In this document: positions 1-5,318 of the stretch, one piece after another
Layout: each line of letters opens with the position of its first letter
Position numbering within the stretch: position 1 is the first letter of the stretch
NCBI GenBank assembly: GCA_900544065.1
Contig: UQTR01000079.1
Coordinates: 1 to 9,791, forward strand
Direction of reading: 5' to 3'
Origin: an uncultured Collinsella sp.
GTDB taxonomy: Bacteria; Actinomycetota; Coriobacteriia; Coriobacteriales; Coriobacteriaceae
DNA: 9,791 nucleotides
Position numbers and translations under genes: made by a program
Notes under the pieces: generated by a model
What the model was told of the DNA's origin: nothing
Seen by the model: only the letters and a program-made list of their open reading frames with translations
Databases searched by the model: none

Positions 1-49
1 ACGAGATGTCTTAGGGTCTCGTGGGCTCGGAGATGTGTATAAGAGACAG
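1..49. other. Illumina Nextera P7-side adapter with i7 index (synthetic)
   Basis: Not genomic. Bases 1-7 match the end of the P7 oligo, 8-15 (GTCTTAGG) sit exactly where the 8-base i7 index belongs, 16-30 match the Nextera read-2 overhang and 31-49 are the 19-bp Tn5 mosaic end. The index read in reverse complement is CCTAAGAC, which from memory is Nextera XT N726. Translation across this junction creates the artefact peptide MCIRDR on the plus strand and an ISEPTRP-type tail on the minus strand. Any protein start called here is false. Confidence 0.98.
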
Positions 50-944
50 GCTTGCCACCGAGCGCGAAGTCGCGATTATCCCGAGCCTTGCCATCCATAT
101 GAACCGCGGCGTTAACGAGGGCTTTGCGCCCAACCGCGCCGTCGACCTGTGCCCGCTCATCAGCGCCGGTGAGCTTAAGCAGGGCGATTTTGATGCCCTG
201 GTTGCCGACGAACTGGACGTTGAGCCCGAGCAGATCCTGAGCCGCGATCTGTTCCTGGTCAACCGCCAGGATGCGCGCATTTGGGGCTGGGCTGACGAGT
301 TCATCTCGACGCCCAAGCTCGACGACCTGGCCTGCGCCTACACCTCACTGCAGGCATTTTTGGGTGCCGAGAACGCGCGCGACGTCTCGGTCTTCTGCTG
401 CTTTGATAACGAGGAGGTTGGTTCCGAGACCAAGCAGGGCGCCATGTCGACGTTCTTGGCCGACGCACTGCGCCGCATCAACGGATCGCTGGGCTTTGAC
501 GACGAGTCGTACCATCGTGCACTTGCTGCCTCGATGCTTGTGAGCTGCGACAATGCGCATGCCGTGCACCCCAACCACGCCGAGAAGTGCGACGCCCGCA
601 ATCAGGTTGTGCTCAACGGCGGTATCGTTATCAAGGAAGCCGCCAACCAGCATTACTGCACCGATGCCTTTAGCCGCGCAGTGTTCCAGGCTATTTGCGA
701 TGACGCCGACGTGCCCACGCAGGCCTTCGCCAACAAGAGCGATATGGCGGGTGGCTCCACGCTCGGCAACCTGTCGAACATGCAGGCGAGCATGCATGCC
801 GTGGACGTGGGCCTGCCGCAGCTGGCCATGCACTCAAGCTACGAGACCGGCGGCGTACGCGACGTGATGTACGCCATTCGCGCCCTCACGGCTTTCTACG
901 AGCGAAACCTAACCATCAACGGCGCCGAAAGCGTGGAGCTCTAA
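50..944 (+). CDS. M18 family aminopeptidase, 5'-truncated
   Basis: C-terminal ~297 residues of a cytosolic zinc aminopeptidase of family M18 (aspartyl aminopeptidase/ApeB/Ape1 type), which removes N-terminal, often acidic, residues from peptides. Visible family signatures are IPSLAIHMNR (about nt 78-107), the bridging-metal Asp in PKLDD (nt 315-326), the paired glutamates in FDNEEVGSE (EE at 411-416: general base and metal ligand), the metal Asp in SCDNAHAVHPN (near nt 546-552), MAGGSTLG (744-767) and the last metal His in QLAMHSSYET (831-833). About 130 N-terminal residues, including the first zinc ligand in the HTD-type motif, lie beyond the fragment end. The first ten codons of the apparent open frame (from 21) are adapter, so the start is not real. 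The gene ends TAA at 942-944, followed at once by a repeat and a strong terminator. Family assignment is secure; substrate preference is not visible. Confidence 0.95.
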
Positions 945-945
945 A

Positions 946-992
946 ACCTGCTAAAAGGGACAGGTTTATTATGCAGGTTTTATCTGGGCAAA
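946..992 (+). repeat. Dispersed repeat, copy A (about 47 bp)
   Basis: This stretch starts right after the aminopeptidase stop codon and aligns with 2152-2198 at roughly 80% identity in the same orientation, with one single-base gap in each copy. It contains a small dyad, AACCTG (945-950) against CAGGTT (961-966). A second CAGGTTTT follows at 974-981. A copy downstream of one gene and a copy upstream of another argues for a REP-like dispersed element rather than a gene-specific regulator. Confidence 0.6.
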
Positions 993-1035
993 TGCCGCAA
1001 AGCCAACAGCTGGACAGAATTGTTATGACACCGCA

Positions 1036-1167
1036 GGTTGAGCAAACGTCAGCGAGCGACGTCCAGAGCGAACAAGTTGGCATGAAAAAGGCAAGGCATA
1101 GACCTTCTGGTCATGCCTTGCCTTTTGAATGACAATTTGTCGCTCTGGGCGGCTCGCAGCGTCGACC
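1036..1167. repeat. Long imperfect palindrome (about 55 base pairs possible)
   Basis: Hand pairing gives an almost continuous stem from 1036 to 1167 closing on the tetraloop TTCT (1105-1108). Main segments are 1036-1041 with 1162-1167, 1052-1057 with 1152-1157, 1060-1070 with 1141-1151, 1073-1079 with 1133-1139, 1081-1083 with 1129-1131, 1086-1099 with 1113-1126 and 1101-1104 with 1109-1112. Three pairs are G-U, and bulges are one or two bases plus a few small internal loops. It fills the gap between two convergent genes. The inner part is a terminator, but the outer arms exceed what a terminator needs, suggesting a palindromic REP/MITE-like element or a structured RNA. Confidence 0.7.
1086..1126. 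terminator. Bidirectional intrinsic terminator between convergent genes
   Basis: A perfect 14-bp stem (1086-1099 with 1113-1126) continues, after one bulged A, into GACC/GGTC with loop TTCT. The arms begin with four A and end with four T, so either strand yields a GC-rich hairpin with a short U-run; the minus strand has five U (from 1085-1089). It serves the M18 aminopeptidase (+) and the hydroxyacid dehydrogenase (-), and is the core of the larger palindrome. Confidence 0.9.
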
Positions 1168-1196
1168 GGTCCGACGTTCGTTAGAACGGCGGAACC

Positions 1197-2132
1197 CTAA
1201 TGTTCGATCCAGCAGCGCAGGGTCTCGCCGGCTTGCAGATGACGCAGATTCTCTGCGGCAATGTCGACCACATTGTTGAGCGTGGCGGCCAAGTGGAACC
1301 AGCCGGAGACGTGCGGCGTGATGAGCATGTTAGGCGCATCCCACAACGGGCTTGTCTCAGGTAGCGGCTCGGGGTCGGTGACATCGACCGCGGCGCCGGC
1401 GAGATGTCCCGACTCCAGGGCGGCAACCAAGTCGTCGGCGACCACAAGGTCGCCGCGGCCGCCGTTGGCAAAGAAAGCGCCCGGTTTCATTGCGGCGAAG
1501 AACTCGGCGTTCGCTAGGCCGCGGGTCTCGGGTGTGCTGGGCATAAAGGATGCGACGATGTCAGCCTCGGCCAGGCGCTCGGGCAGGGCATCCATGCCGT
1601 CCATGTCCTCAAACACAATGGGATAGACGAGCGGATGACGCTTGATGCCGCGGACGTGCGCGCCCATGCTGCGGCAGAGCGTGGCAAAGTGGCCGCCGAT
1701 ATCGCCCGCGCCCAGCACCAGCACGTTGGCATTTTTGAGCGAGGTGACCGGGCCCAAGTCCTCCCAGCGATGCTCGCGCTGCAGGTCCTGGTAGCCGGGC
1801 AGGCGCTTCATCATTGACAGCACCATGGCAAACATGTGCTCGCTTACGGCCTGGCCATAGGCGCCCACCGAGCAAGACAGTTTGGCGTCGGCCGGCACGG
1901 CGCCGGCGGCAAGGTAGTCGTCATAGCCGGCGGTCTGCAATTGCAACAGCTGGAGATGCTCGCATGCCGTGAGCATGTCAGGATCGATGTTGCCCAGGAT
2001 CACATCGGCATCGGCGACCTGCTCGTGCGTGGCGGCGTCGGCGCTCGTGTAGATAAAGTCCTCGCCCGGAGCGCTCGACTCAAGAATTGCGCGATGACGG
2101 TCGTTGACGGGCAACAAAACCAGAATGTTCAC
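1197..2132 (-). CDS. D-isomer-specific 2-hydroxyacid dehydrogenase
   Basis: Cytosolic NAD(P)-dependent oxidoreductase, 311 residues, the usual family length, interconverting a 2-keto acid and a D-2-hydroxy acid. The catalytic half (about 1-100 and 285-311) encloses a Rossmann domain with GAGDIG at 141-146. The active-site trio is visible: Arg226 in NGGRGD, Glu255 in DPEPLP and His274 in TPHVSG. After the second Rossmann strand the sequence is RGIKRHP (161-167), with no acidic residue where NAD-specific members carry Asp, so NADP(H) preference is likely (inference). The start is GTG (2130-2132), chosen because GGAGAGGA (2139-2146, read on the minus strand) lies 6 bases upstream. It is probably monocistronic: a terminator closes map upstream and the 1086-1126 hairpin follows. 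Direct repeat copies A and B flank it. The natural substrate (glyoxylate, hydroxypyruvate, lactate or other) cannot be told from sequence. Confidence 0.93.
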   Translation of the reverse strand: MNILVLLPVNDRHRAILESSAPGEDFIYTSADAATHEQVADADVILGNIDPDMLTACEHLQLLQLQTAGYDDYLAAGAVPADAKLSCSVGAYGQAVSEHMFAMVLSMMKRLPGYQDLQREHRWEDLGPVTSLKNANVLVLGAGDIGGHFATLCRSMGAHVRGIKRHPLVYPIVFEDMDGMDALPERLAEADIVASFMPSTPETRGLANAEFFAAMKPGAFFANGGRGDLVVADDLVAALESGHLAGAAVDVTDPEPLPETSPLWDAPNMLITPHVSGWFHLAATLNNVVDIAAENLRHLQAGETLRCWIEH

Positions 2133-2151
2133 AAGCAGTCCTCTCCGCTCG

Positions 2152-2198
2152 ACCTACCAAAAGGGGCAGGTTAATTTTGGCGGGTTTTATCAGGCAAA
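2152..2198 (+). repeat. Dispersed repeat, copy B (about 47 bp)
   Basis: Second copy of the element at 946-992, same orientation, about 80% identical with one single-base gap in each copy. It contains the dyad ACCT (2152-2155) and AGGT (2168-2171). It lies just upstream of the ribosome-binding site of the dehydrogenase, where that gene's promoter should be, so it may influence expression. I could not pick out a convincing -35/-10 pair within it. Confidence 0.6.
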
Positions 2199-2203
2199 AC
2201 GTT

Positions 2204-2251
2204 CAAATAAAACGCCGGATGCAAGACAGGCGTGCCCGTCAGCATCCGGCG
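2204..2251 (-). terminator. Intrinsic terminator of map
   Basis: Ten-base perfect arms, CGCCGGATGC (2213-2222) and GCATCCGGCG (2242-2251), with an inner GAC-GGC/GCC-GTC stem around the loop. Read on the minus strand the hairpin is followed by TTTTATTT. It begins 9 bases after the map stop codon. Confidence 0.9.
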
Positions 2252-2260
2252 CATCTACAG

Positions 2261-3148
2261 CTACCAGCTCAGCAGCTCGTAGCCGTCCTCGGTCACCACG
2301 AGCTGTACCTCGCACTGGGCCGAATCGCTGCCGTCCTTAGTGCGTACGCACCAGCCGTCGCCCTTGCTAATCTTGATATCGGGCGCTCCGGCATTGACCA
2401 TGGGCTCGATGGTAAAGACCATGCCCGGGGCCATGATAGTGTCCACATCGGGCGCCTCGGTGGTAAAGCCCACAAACGGGTCCTCGTGGAACTCCTTACC
2501 GATGCCGTGTCCGCCGTACTCGCGCACCACGCTAAAGCCGGCGTCCTCGACGGCCTTTTGCACTGCCTCGGCCATAACGGACAACGGCAGCCATGGCTTG
2601 ACGGCCGCCAGACCCGCCTCCACGCTGGCGCGGGTGACGTCGACCAGGCGCTGACGCTCGGCCGAGACCTCGCCGATGCAGAACATGCGGCTCGAATCAC
2701 TAAAGTAACCGTCCAGGATCGTGGAGCAGTCTACGTTGATGATGTCGCCCTCGTGCAGCACGTCCGTGTCACAGGGAATACCGTGACAGACAACGTCGTT
2801 GATCGAGGTGCACACGCTCTTGGGGTAGCCCTCGTAGTTGAGGTCGGCCGGCGTACCACCGTGCTCGACGGTGTAGTCGTAGATTATCTGGTCGATCTGG
2901 TTGGTGGTCATGCCCGCGGTGATGTGCTCGCCTACGTAGTCGAGCACGCCCACGTTGATAGCGGCCGAGCGCTTGATGCCCTCGATATCGGCGGGAGTCT
3001 TGTAGAGCGTGCGAGGCAGAACCTCCCAGCCCTCCTCCCACAGGCGCTCGAGGCGCTCGTCGAAGGCGCTATGGCATTTCTTATATTTTTTGCCGCTGCC
3101 GCACCAGCAAGCGTCGTTGCGGCCGGGTACGGGTCCTTTGTCATACAT
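2261..3148 (-). CDS. map: Type I methionine aminopeptidase with N-terminal SEC-C zinc motif
   Basis: Removes the initiator methionine from new proteins at the ribosome. 295 residues. The N-terminus carries a SEC-C motif, GRND followed by C14-x-C16 and C25-H26, which binds zinc and is common in longer bacterial MetAPs. The pita-bread catalytic domain (about 50-295) has all five metal ligands, Asp140 (INVDCS), Asp151 (YFSDSS), His214 (GGHGIGKEF), Glu248 (FTIEPM) and Glu280 (AQCEVQ), plus the active-site His122 (CHGIP) and His221 (EFHEDP). The final motif reads QCEVQ where most relatives have Q-F/Y-EHT, a mild divergence that keeps the ligand. ATG at 3146-3148 is preceded by AAAGGAAG on the minus strand at a spacing of 6. 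It is flanked by hairpins on both sides and is not in the ribosomal-protein operon where map often sits. Its -10-like box is at 3174-3179. Confidence 0.97.
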   Translation of the reverse strand: MYDKGPVPGRNDACWCGSGKKYKKCHSAFDERLERLWEEGWEVLPRTLYKTPADIEGIKRSAAINVGVLDYVGEHITAGMTTNQIDQIIYDYTVEHGGTPADLNYEGYPKSVCTSINDVVCHGIPCDTDVLHEGDIINVDCSTILDGYFSDSSRMFCIGEVSAERQRLVDVTRASVEAGLAAVKPWLPLSVMAEAVQKAVEDAGFSVVREYGGHGIGKEFHEDPFVGFTTEAPDVDTIMAPGMVFTIEPMVNAGAPDIKISKGDGWCVRTKDGSDSAQCEVQLVVTEDGYELLSW

Positions 3149-3173
3149 GGCTAACTTCCTTTCGTTCGCAGCT

Positions 3174-3179
3174 AGTATA
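3174..3179 (-). promoter_or_regulatory. Candidate -10 box for map
   Basis: Read on the minus strand the hexamer is TATACT, five of six matches to TATAAT. A start about 7 bases downstream would give a ~20-base leader to the map ATG. No good -35 is seen at 16-18 bp; the region there is the end of the adjacent inverted repeat. Position and hexamer support it, the missing -35 weakens it. Confidence 0.45.
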
Positions 3180-3200
3180 GCCCACCCACGCGTCCATAAA

Positions 3201-3267
3201 AGTTGCGGTGATATAGTTCCGATTTAAGCGGTTTAACAGCACAAATAGGAACTATATCACCGCAACT
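3201..3267 (-). terminator. 20-bp perfect inverted repeat, likely terminator of the radical SAM gene
   Basis: The left arm 3201-3220 (AGTTGCGGTGATATAGTTCC) is the exact reverse complement of 3248-3267, around a 27-base loop. It starts 40 bases past the radical SAM stop codon. On the minus strand it is followed by TTTTAT, so it can act as an intrinsic terminator, though the arms are unusually long, only half GC and centred on an AT-rich tract. It may instead be a dispersed palindromic repeat doing that job. Confidence 0.65.
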
Positions 3268-3307
3268 GATGGGGCGGGATGGCGGCGCTAGCTGCTGCGT
3301 GGTTTTG

Positions 3308-4084
3308 CTAGTAGCTCACCTGGCAGGGAATGCCGAGGGCGCGCACGCGTGCGGCGATCGTGTCGAGCACCTCGGGCACCGCTTTGGCAAGGCCGGCGAC
3401 CGGCGTCTCGCGCGCCACCGTGTAAATGGTCGCCTCCTGCGGACGAATGCGCTCGAGCGCCGCGAGCCAAGGGCCGACGTACTCCTCGCCAGTGTTATCG
3501 AGAGGCTTGCCCTGATACTCGCCGGTCAAAAAGATTGTCTGGATAATGACATGACCGTCAAAGCTCGCGAACGTCTCGATCTGGTGCTCGACGTCGTAGG
3601 GGCCAACGGGCTGGTCGAGCAGTTGGATAAACGCCGGGTCGACGGTATCGAGCTTGAGGATATTGTCGTCGACCATCATGAGCGCGTCGTGCACCTCGGG
3701 GCGGTCGGCGCGCGTGCCGTTGGAGAGCACGGCGATCTTGGAGTTTGGGGCAAACTCGTCGCGCAGCGCGACAGCGCCGGCGATGGCCTGCGGAAACTCC
3801 GGTGCGGCGGTGGGCTCGCCGTTGCCGGCAAACGTGATTACATCGGGGAGCTCGCCCTCGGCTGCCATCTCGCGCAGCTTTGCCTCGAGCGCGTCGAGTA
3901 CCACGGCAGCTGTGTTGTACGGCTCGTGGCAGGGGCGCTCGGCGTTGAGACCGTTCTCGCAGTAGATGCAGTCGAACGTGCAGATTTTGCCGCTGGCCGG
4001 CATCATGTTGACGCCGAGCGAGAGACCAAGGCGACGGCTACGAACGGGCCCAAAGATGGGGCTGGCATTCAAAAACGTAGACAT
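3308..4084 (-). CDS. Radical SAM protein, COG0731-like
   Basis: A 258-residue radical S-adenosylmethionine enzyme. The cluster motif C35-x3-C39-x2-C42 (ICTFDCIYCENG) binds the [4Fe-4S] used to cleave SAM, followed by TFAGNGEPT (84-92), the glycine-rich SAM-binding segment. The N-terminal GPVRSRRLGLSLGVNMMP is typical of the COG0731 family, named after archaeal wyosine-forming enzymes (TYW1-like). Bacterial members are shorter and of unknown substrate, so no reaction is assigned. No flavodoxin domain is present. The start is set at 4082-4084 because GAGGAG lies 9 bases upstream. An in-frame ATG 12 codons earlier (4118-4120) has no ribosome site, and one two codons earlier is only 3 bases from the GAGGAG. 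The gene stands alone, divergent from the hydrolase and closed by the 3201-3267 hairpin. Confidence 0.9.
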   Translation of the reverse strand: MSTFLNASPIFGPVRSRRLGLSLGVNMMPASGKICTFDCIYCENGLNAERPCHEPYNTAAVVLDALEAKLREMAAEGELPDVITFAGNGEPTAAPEFPQAIAGAVALRDEFAPNSKIAVLSNGTRADRPEVHDALMMVDDNILKLDTVDPAFIQLLDQPVGPYDVEHQIETFASFDGHVIIQTIFLTGEYQGKPLDNTGEEYVGPWLAALERIRPQEATIYTVARETPVAGLAKAVPEVLDTIAARVRALGIPCQVSY

Positions 4085-4220
4085 AGGCATATGCTCCTCA
4101 AGACAATTAACCTTAAGCATAGCATCGGCTCCAACGTATGGTCCGGGCTTGTGCTTTGCAGGTTTCGTTTTTTAACTCTGCCTTCGATGCCGCGTCATGA
4201 AAGGTATCGGGTCGGGTACA

Positions 4221-4234
4221 GTTAATCTGTTAAC
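4221..4234. promoter_or_regulatory. Small dyad GTTAA-TCTG-TTAAC in the divergent gap
   Basis: Five-base arms around TCTG, in the 225-bp region between the radical SAM gene (-) and the hydrolase (+). A related TTGTTAACAA palindrome occurs at 5153-5162 after the hydrolase. Size and place would fit an operator, but arms this short also arise by chance. Confidence 0.25.
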
Positions 4235-4253
4235 AAGGCGTAAGGAAATGCGG

Positions 4254-4289
4254 GTCCATCCAACCGTACCGATGTACAACTGGATGGGC
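4254..4289 (+). promoter_or_regulatory. Leader hairpin upstream of the alpha/beta hydrolase
   Basis: GTCCATCCA (4254-4262) pairs with TGGATGGGC (4281-4289) over nine pairs with one G-U. Inside it GTAC (4266-4269) pairs with GTAC (4274-4277) around CGAT. It ends 20 bases before the ATG, next to a weak GGGGG ribosome site (4299-4303), so it could affect translation. Function is inferred only. Confidence 0.4.
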
Positions 4290-4309
4290 GTTGATGATGG
4301 GGGCACAAC

Positions 4310-5107
4310 ATGGATTTTACGGTCGAGAATGCGGGCACCACGATCGCCTGCCGCGAGTATGCCGGCCCAGATGTATCGCCTGATGCTCCCGCTTTGGTGT
4401 GCGTGCACGGTGCCTGCGTCGACGGCGTCTTTTTTGACGCCATCGCCCGCGAGCTCGCCTGTGACCATCGCGTCATTGCCTACGACCGCCGCGGTTGCGG
4501 TGAGAGTGGCGACGCTGCAGACGGACGCTACGACCTCGCCGCCCAGGCCGCCGACCTGCAGGCCGTTATCGAGCATATTGGCGCTCCGGCAAACGTGCTT
4601 GCGCACAGTGCCGGTACGTTGGTGGCCCTGGAGCTTCTCCGTGCAAACCCCGCCATAATCTCGCGTGCGATTCTGCATGAACCCGCCGTGACGGATGAGG
4701 GTGCCGGCCTGGGCGCGGCCCCGGTTTTGCTCGAGATGATCGCCGCGGGAAAGGTCTCCAGGGCATTACGGGCCTTCCTGGGCGCCATCGGCGATTCGGA
4801 CCCTGAGGCCCCCAAGTTAACCGAGGCGGAAGCCAAGCATGCCCTGCGCAACGGCCGTAGTTTCATGGCGAACGAATACGGGATTACTATGACCTGCGTT
4901 CCCGATTGGGATAGCGTCCGTGCGTCGAAAACGGTGGCCGCCGTGCTCCTGGGCGAGCTCTCGATTGGCACGCCTCGCGAGGCGGGCACGAGGGTGGCGG
5001 CTGAGCTTTTGGACTGTCCGCTCGTAATGGTTCCCGGCGCGCACAACGGCCTGCGCGATCGCCCGGGAGCGGCTGCCCAGACTGTCCTTGGCATCCTGGG
5101 GCTCTAA
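4310..5107 (+). CDS. Alpha/beta hydrolase
   Basis: A 265-residue soluble hydrolase of the AB_hydrolase_1/6 type, presumably an esterase, amidase or C-C hydrolase; the substrate is unknown. The oxyanion loop VHG (32-34) follows the first core strand, YDRRGCGES (58-66) is the usual loop, and the nucleophile elbow is AHSAG (98-102) with Ser100, an Ala replacing the common leading Gly. The catalytic His is probably His245 in VPGAHNGLRDRPG. The acid is less clear; Glu216 in LLGELS is one candidate where many relatives have Asp. No signal peptide or membrane segment. ATG at 4310 is the first start after an in-frame stop at 4292-4294. Its Shine-Dalgarno is poor, a G-run about 6 bases upstream. No neighbour hints at a pathway: the gene sits between a divergent radical SAM gene and a separately promoted signalling unit. 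Confidence 0.85.
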   Translation: MDFTVENAGTTIACREYAGPDVSPDAPALVCVHGACVDGVFFDAIARELACDHRVIAYDRRGCGESGDAADGRYDLAAQAADLQAVIEHIGAPANVLAHSAGTLVALELLRANPAIISRAILHEPAVTDEGAGLGAAPVLLEMIAAGKVSRALRAFLGAIGDSDPEAPKLTEAEAKHALRNGRSFMANEYGITMTCVPDWDSVRASKTVAAVLLGELSIGTPREAGTRVAAELLDCPLVMVPGAHNGLRDRPGAAAQTVLGILGL

Positions 5108-5117
5108 CACCCGCAAT

Positions 5118-5190
5118 AGCCAAAGCAGACTTCACCCACAAACGTTTCGGCATTGTTAACAAATGTGTTCAAAACCTCACGTCTGCGGCT
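5118..5190. repeat. Imperfect inverted repeat after the hydrolase, with central TTGTTAACAA
   Basis: AGCC (5118-5121) and GCAGAC (5125-5130) face GTCTGC-GGCT (5181-5190), ten pairs with a three-base bulge. Near the middle is the perfect 10-base palindrome TTGTTAACAA (5153-5162). No U-run follows, so it does not look like a standard terminator. No gene is seen in 5108-5318. Confidence 0.3.
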
Positions 5191-5257
5191 TCAATCGCGC
5201 CGTCTGCCAACTCATAAAAATGTAACAGCATTTACGTGCTTACCTGCATCGGCAAGG

Positions 5258-5294
5258 TGTTACCCTTGTAACATTTGGAACCCACCGCTACCAT
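5258..5294 (+). promoter_or_regulatory. Candidate promoter and operator of the HD-GYP/Hpt unit
   Basis: The dyad TGTTAC-CCTT-GTAACA (5258-5273) overlaps a -35-like TTGTAA (5266-5271), which is exactly 17 bp from a -10-like TACCAT (5289-5294); each box matches consensus at four of six positions. A start near 5301 would leave an ~18-base leader with AAAGGG before the ATG at 5319. Another TGTAACA lies at 5221-5227, in the same orientation as 5267-5273 and 46 bp away. This arrangement suggests a repressor-type or cooperative site. The binding protein is unknown. Confidence 0.5.
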
Positions 5295-5318
5295 GCGAAG
5301 CTATCGAAAGGGCCCCAT

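Noticed and set aside
11..316. Minus-strand frame ending in an ISEPTRP-type tail and plus-strand start MGSEMCIRDR
   Set aside because: Both are translations of Nextera adapter fused to genomic sequence, a known artefact class.
971..1132. A 53-codon plus-strand frame starting ATG at 971, with AAAGGGA about 10 bases upstream
   Set aside because: It begins inside repeat copy A and runs straight through the long palindrome and terminator hairpin, ending just past it. Composition looks like read-through of a structured repeat, and no domain is recognisable.
1160..1176. Palindromic GACCGGTC with CGTCG/CGACG flanks near the dehydrogenase 3' end
   Set aside because: Short, GC-rich and overlapping the outer arm of the larger palindrome; no independent evidence of function.
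2177..3154. 325-codon plus-strand open frame opposite map
   Set aside because: It is the antisense shadow of a gene with intact catalytic motifs; high-GC coding DNA often leaves such long antisense frames. No recognisable protein features.
4156..4182. A further partial match to the repeat core (GCAGGTTT) upstream of the radical SAM gene
   Set aside because: Only about eight bases match and the flanks do not align; chance is sufficient.
3269..4225. 318-codon plus-strand open frame opposite the radical SAM gene
   Set aside because: Antisense shadow: it crosses the terminator-like inverted-repeat region and the divergent promoter region, and no motif is visible.
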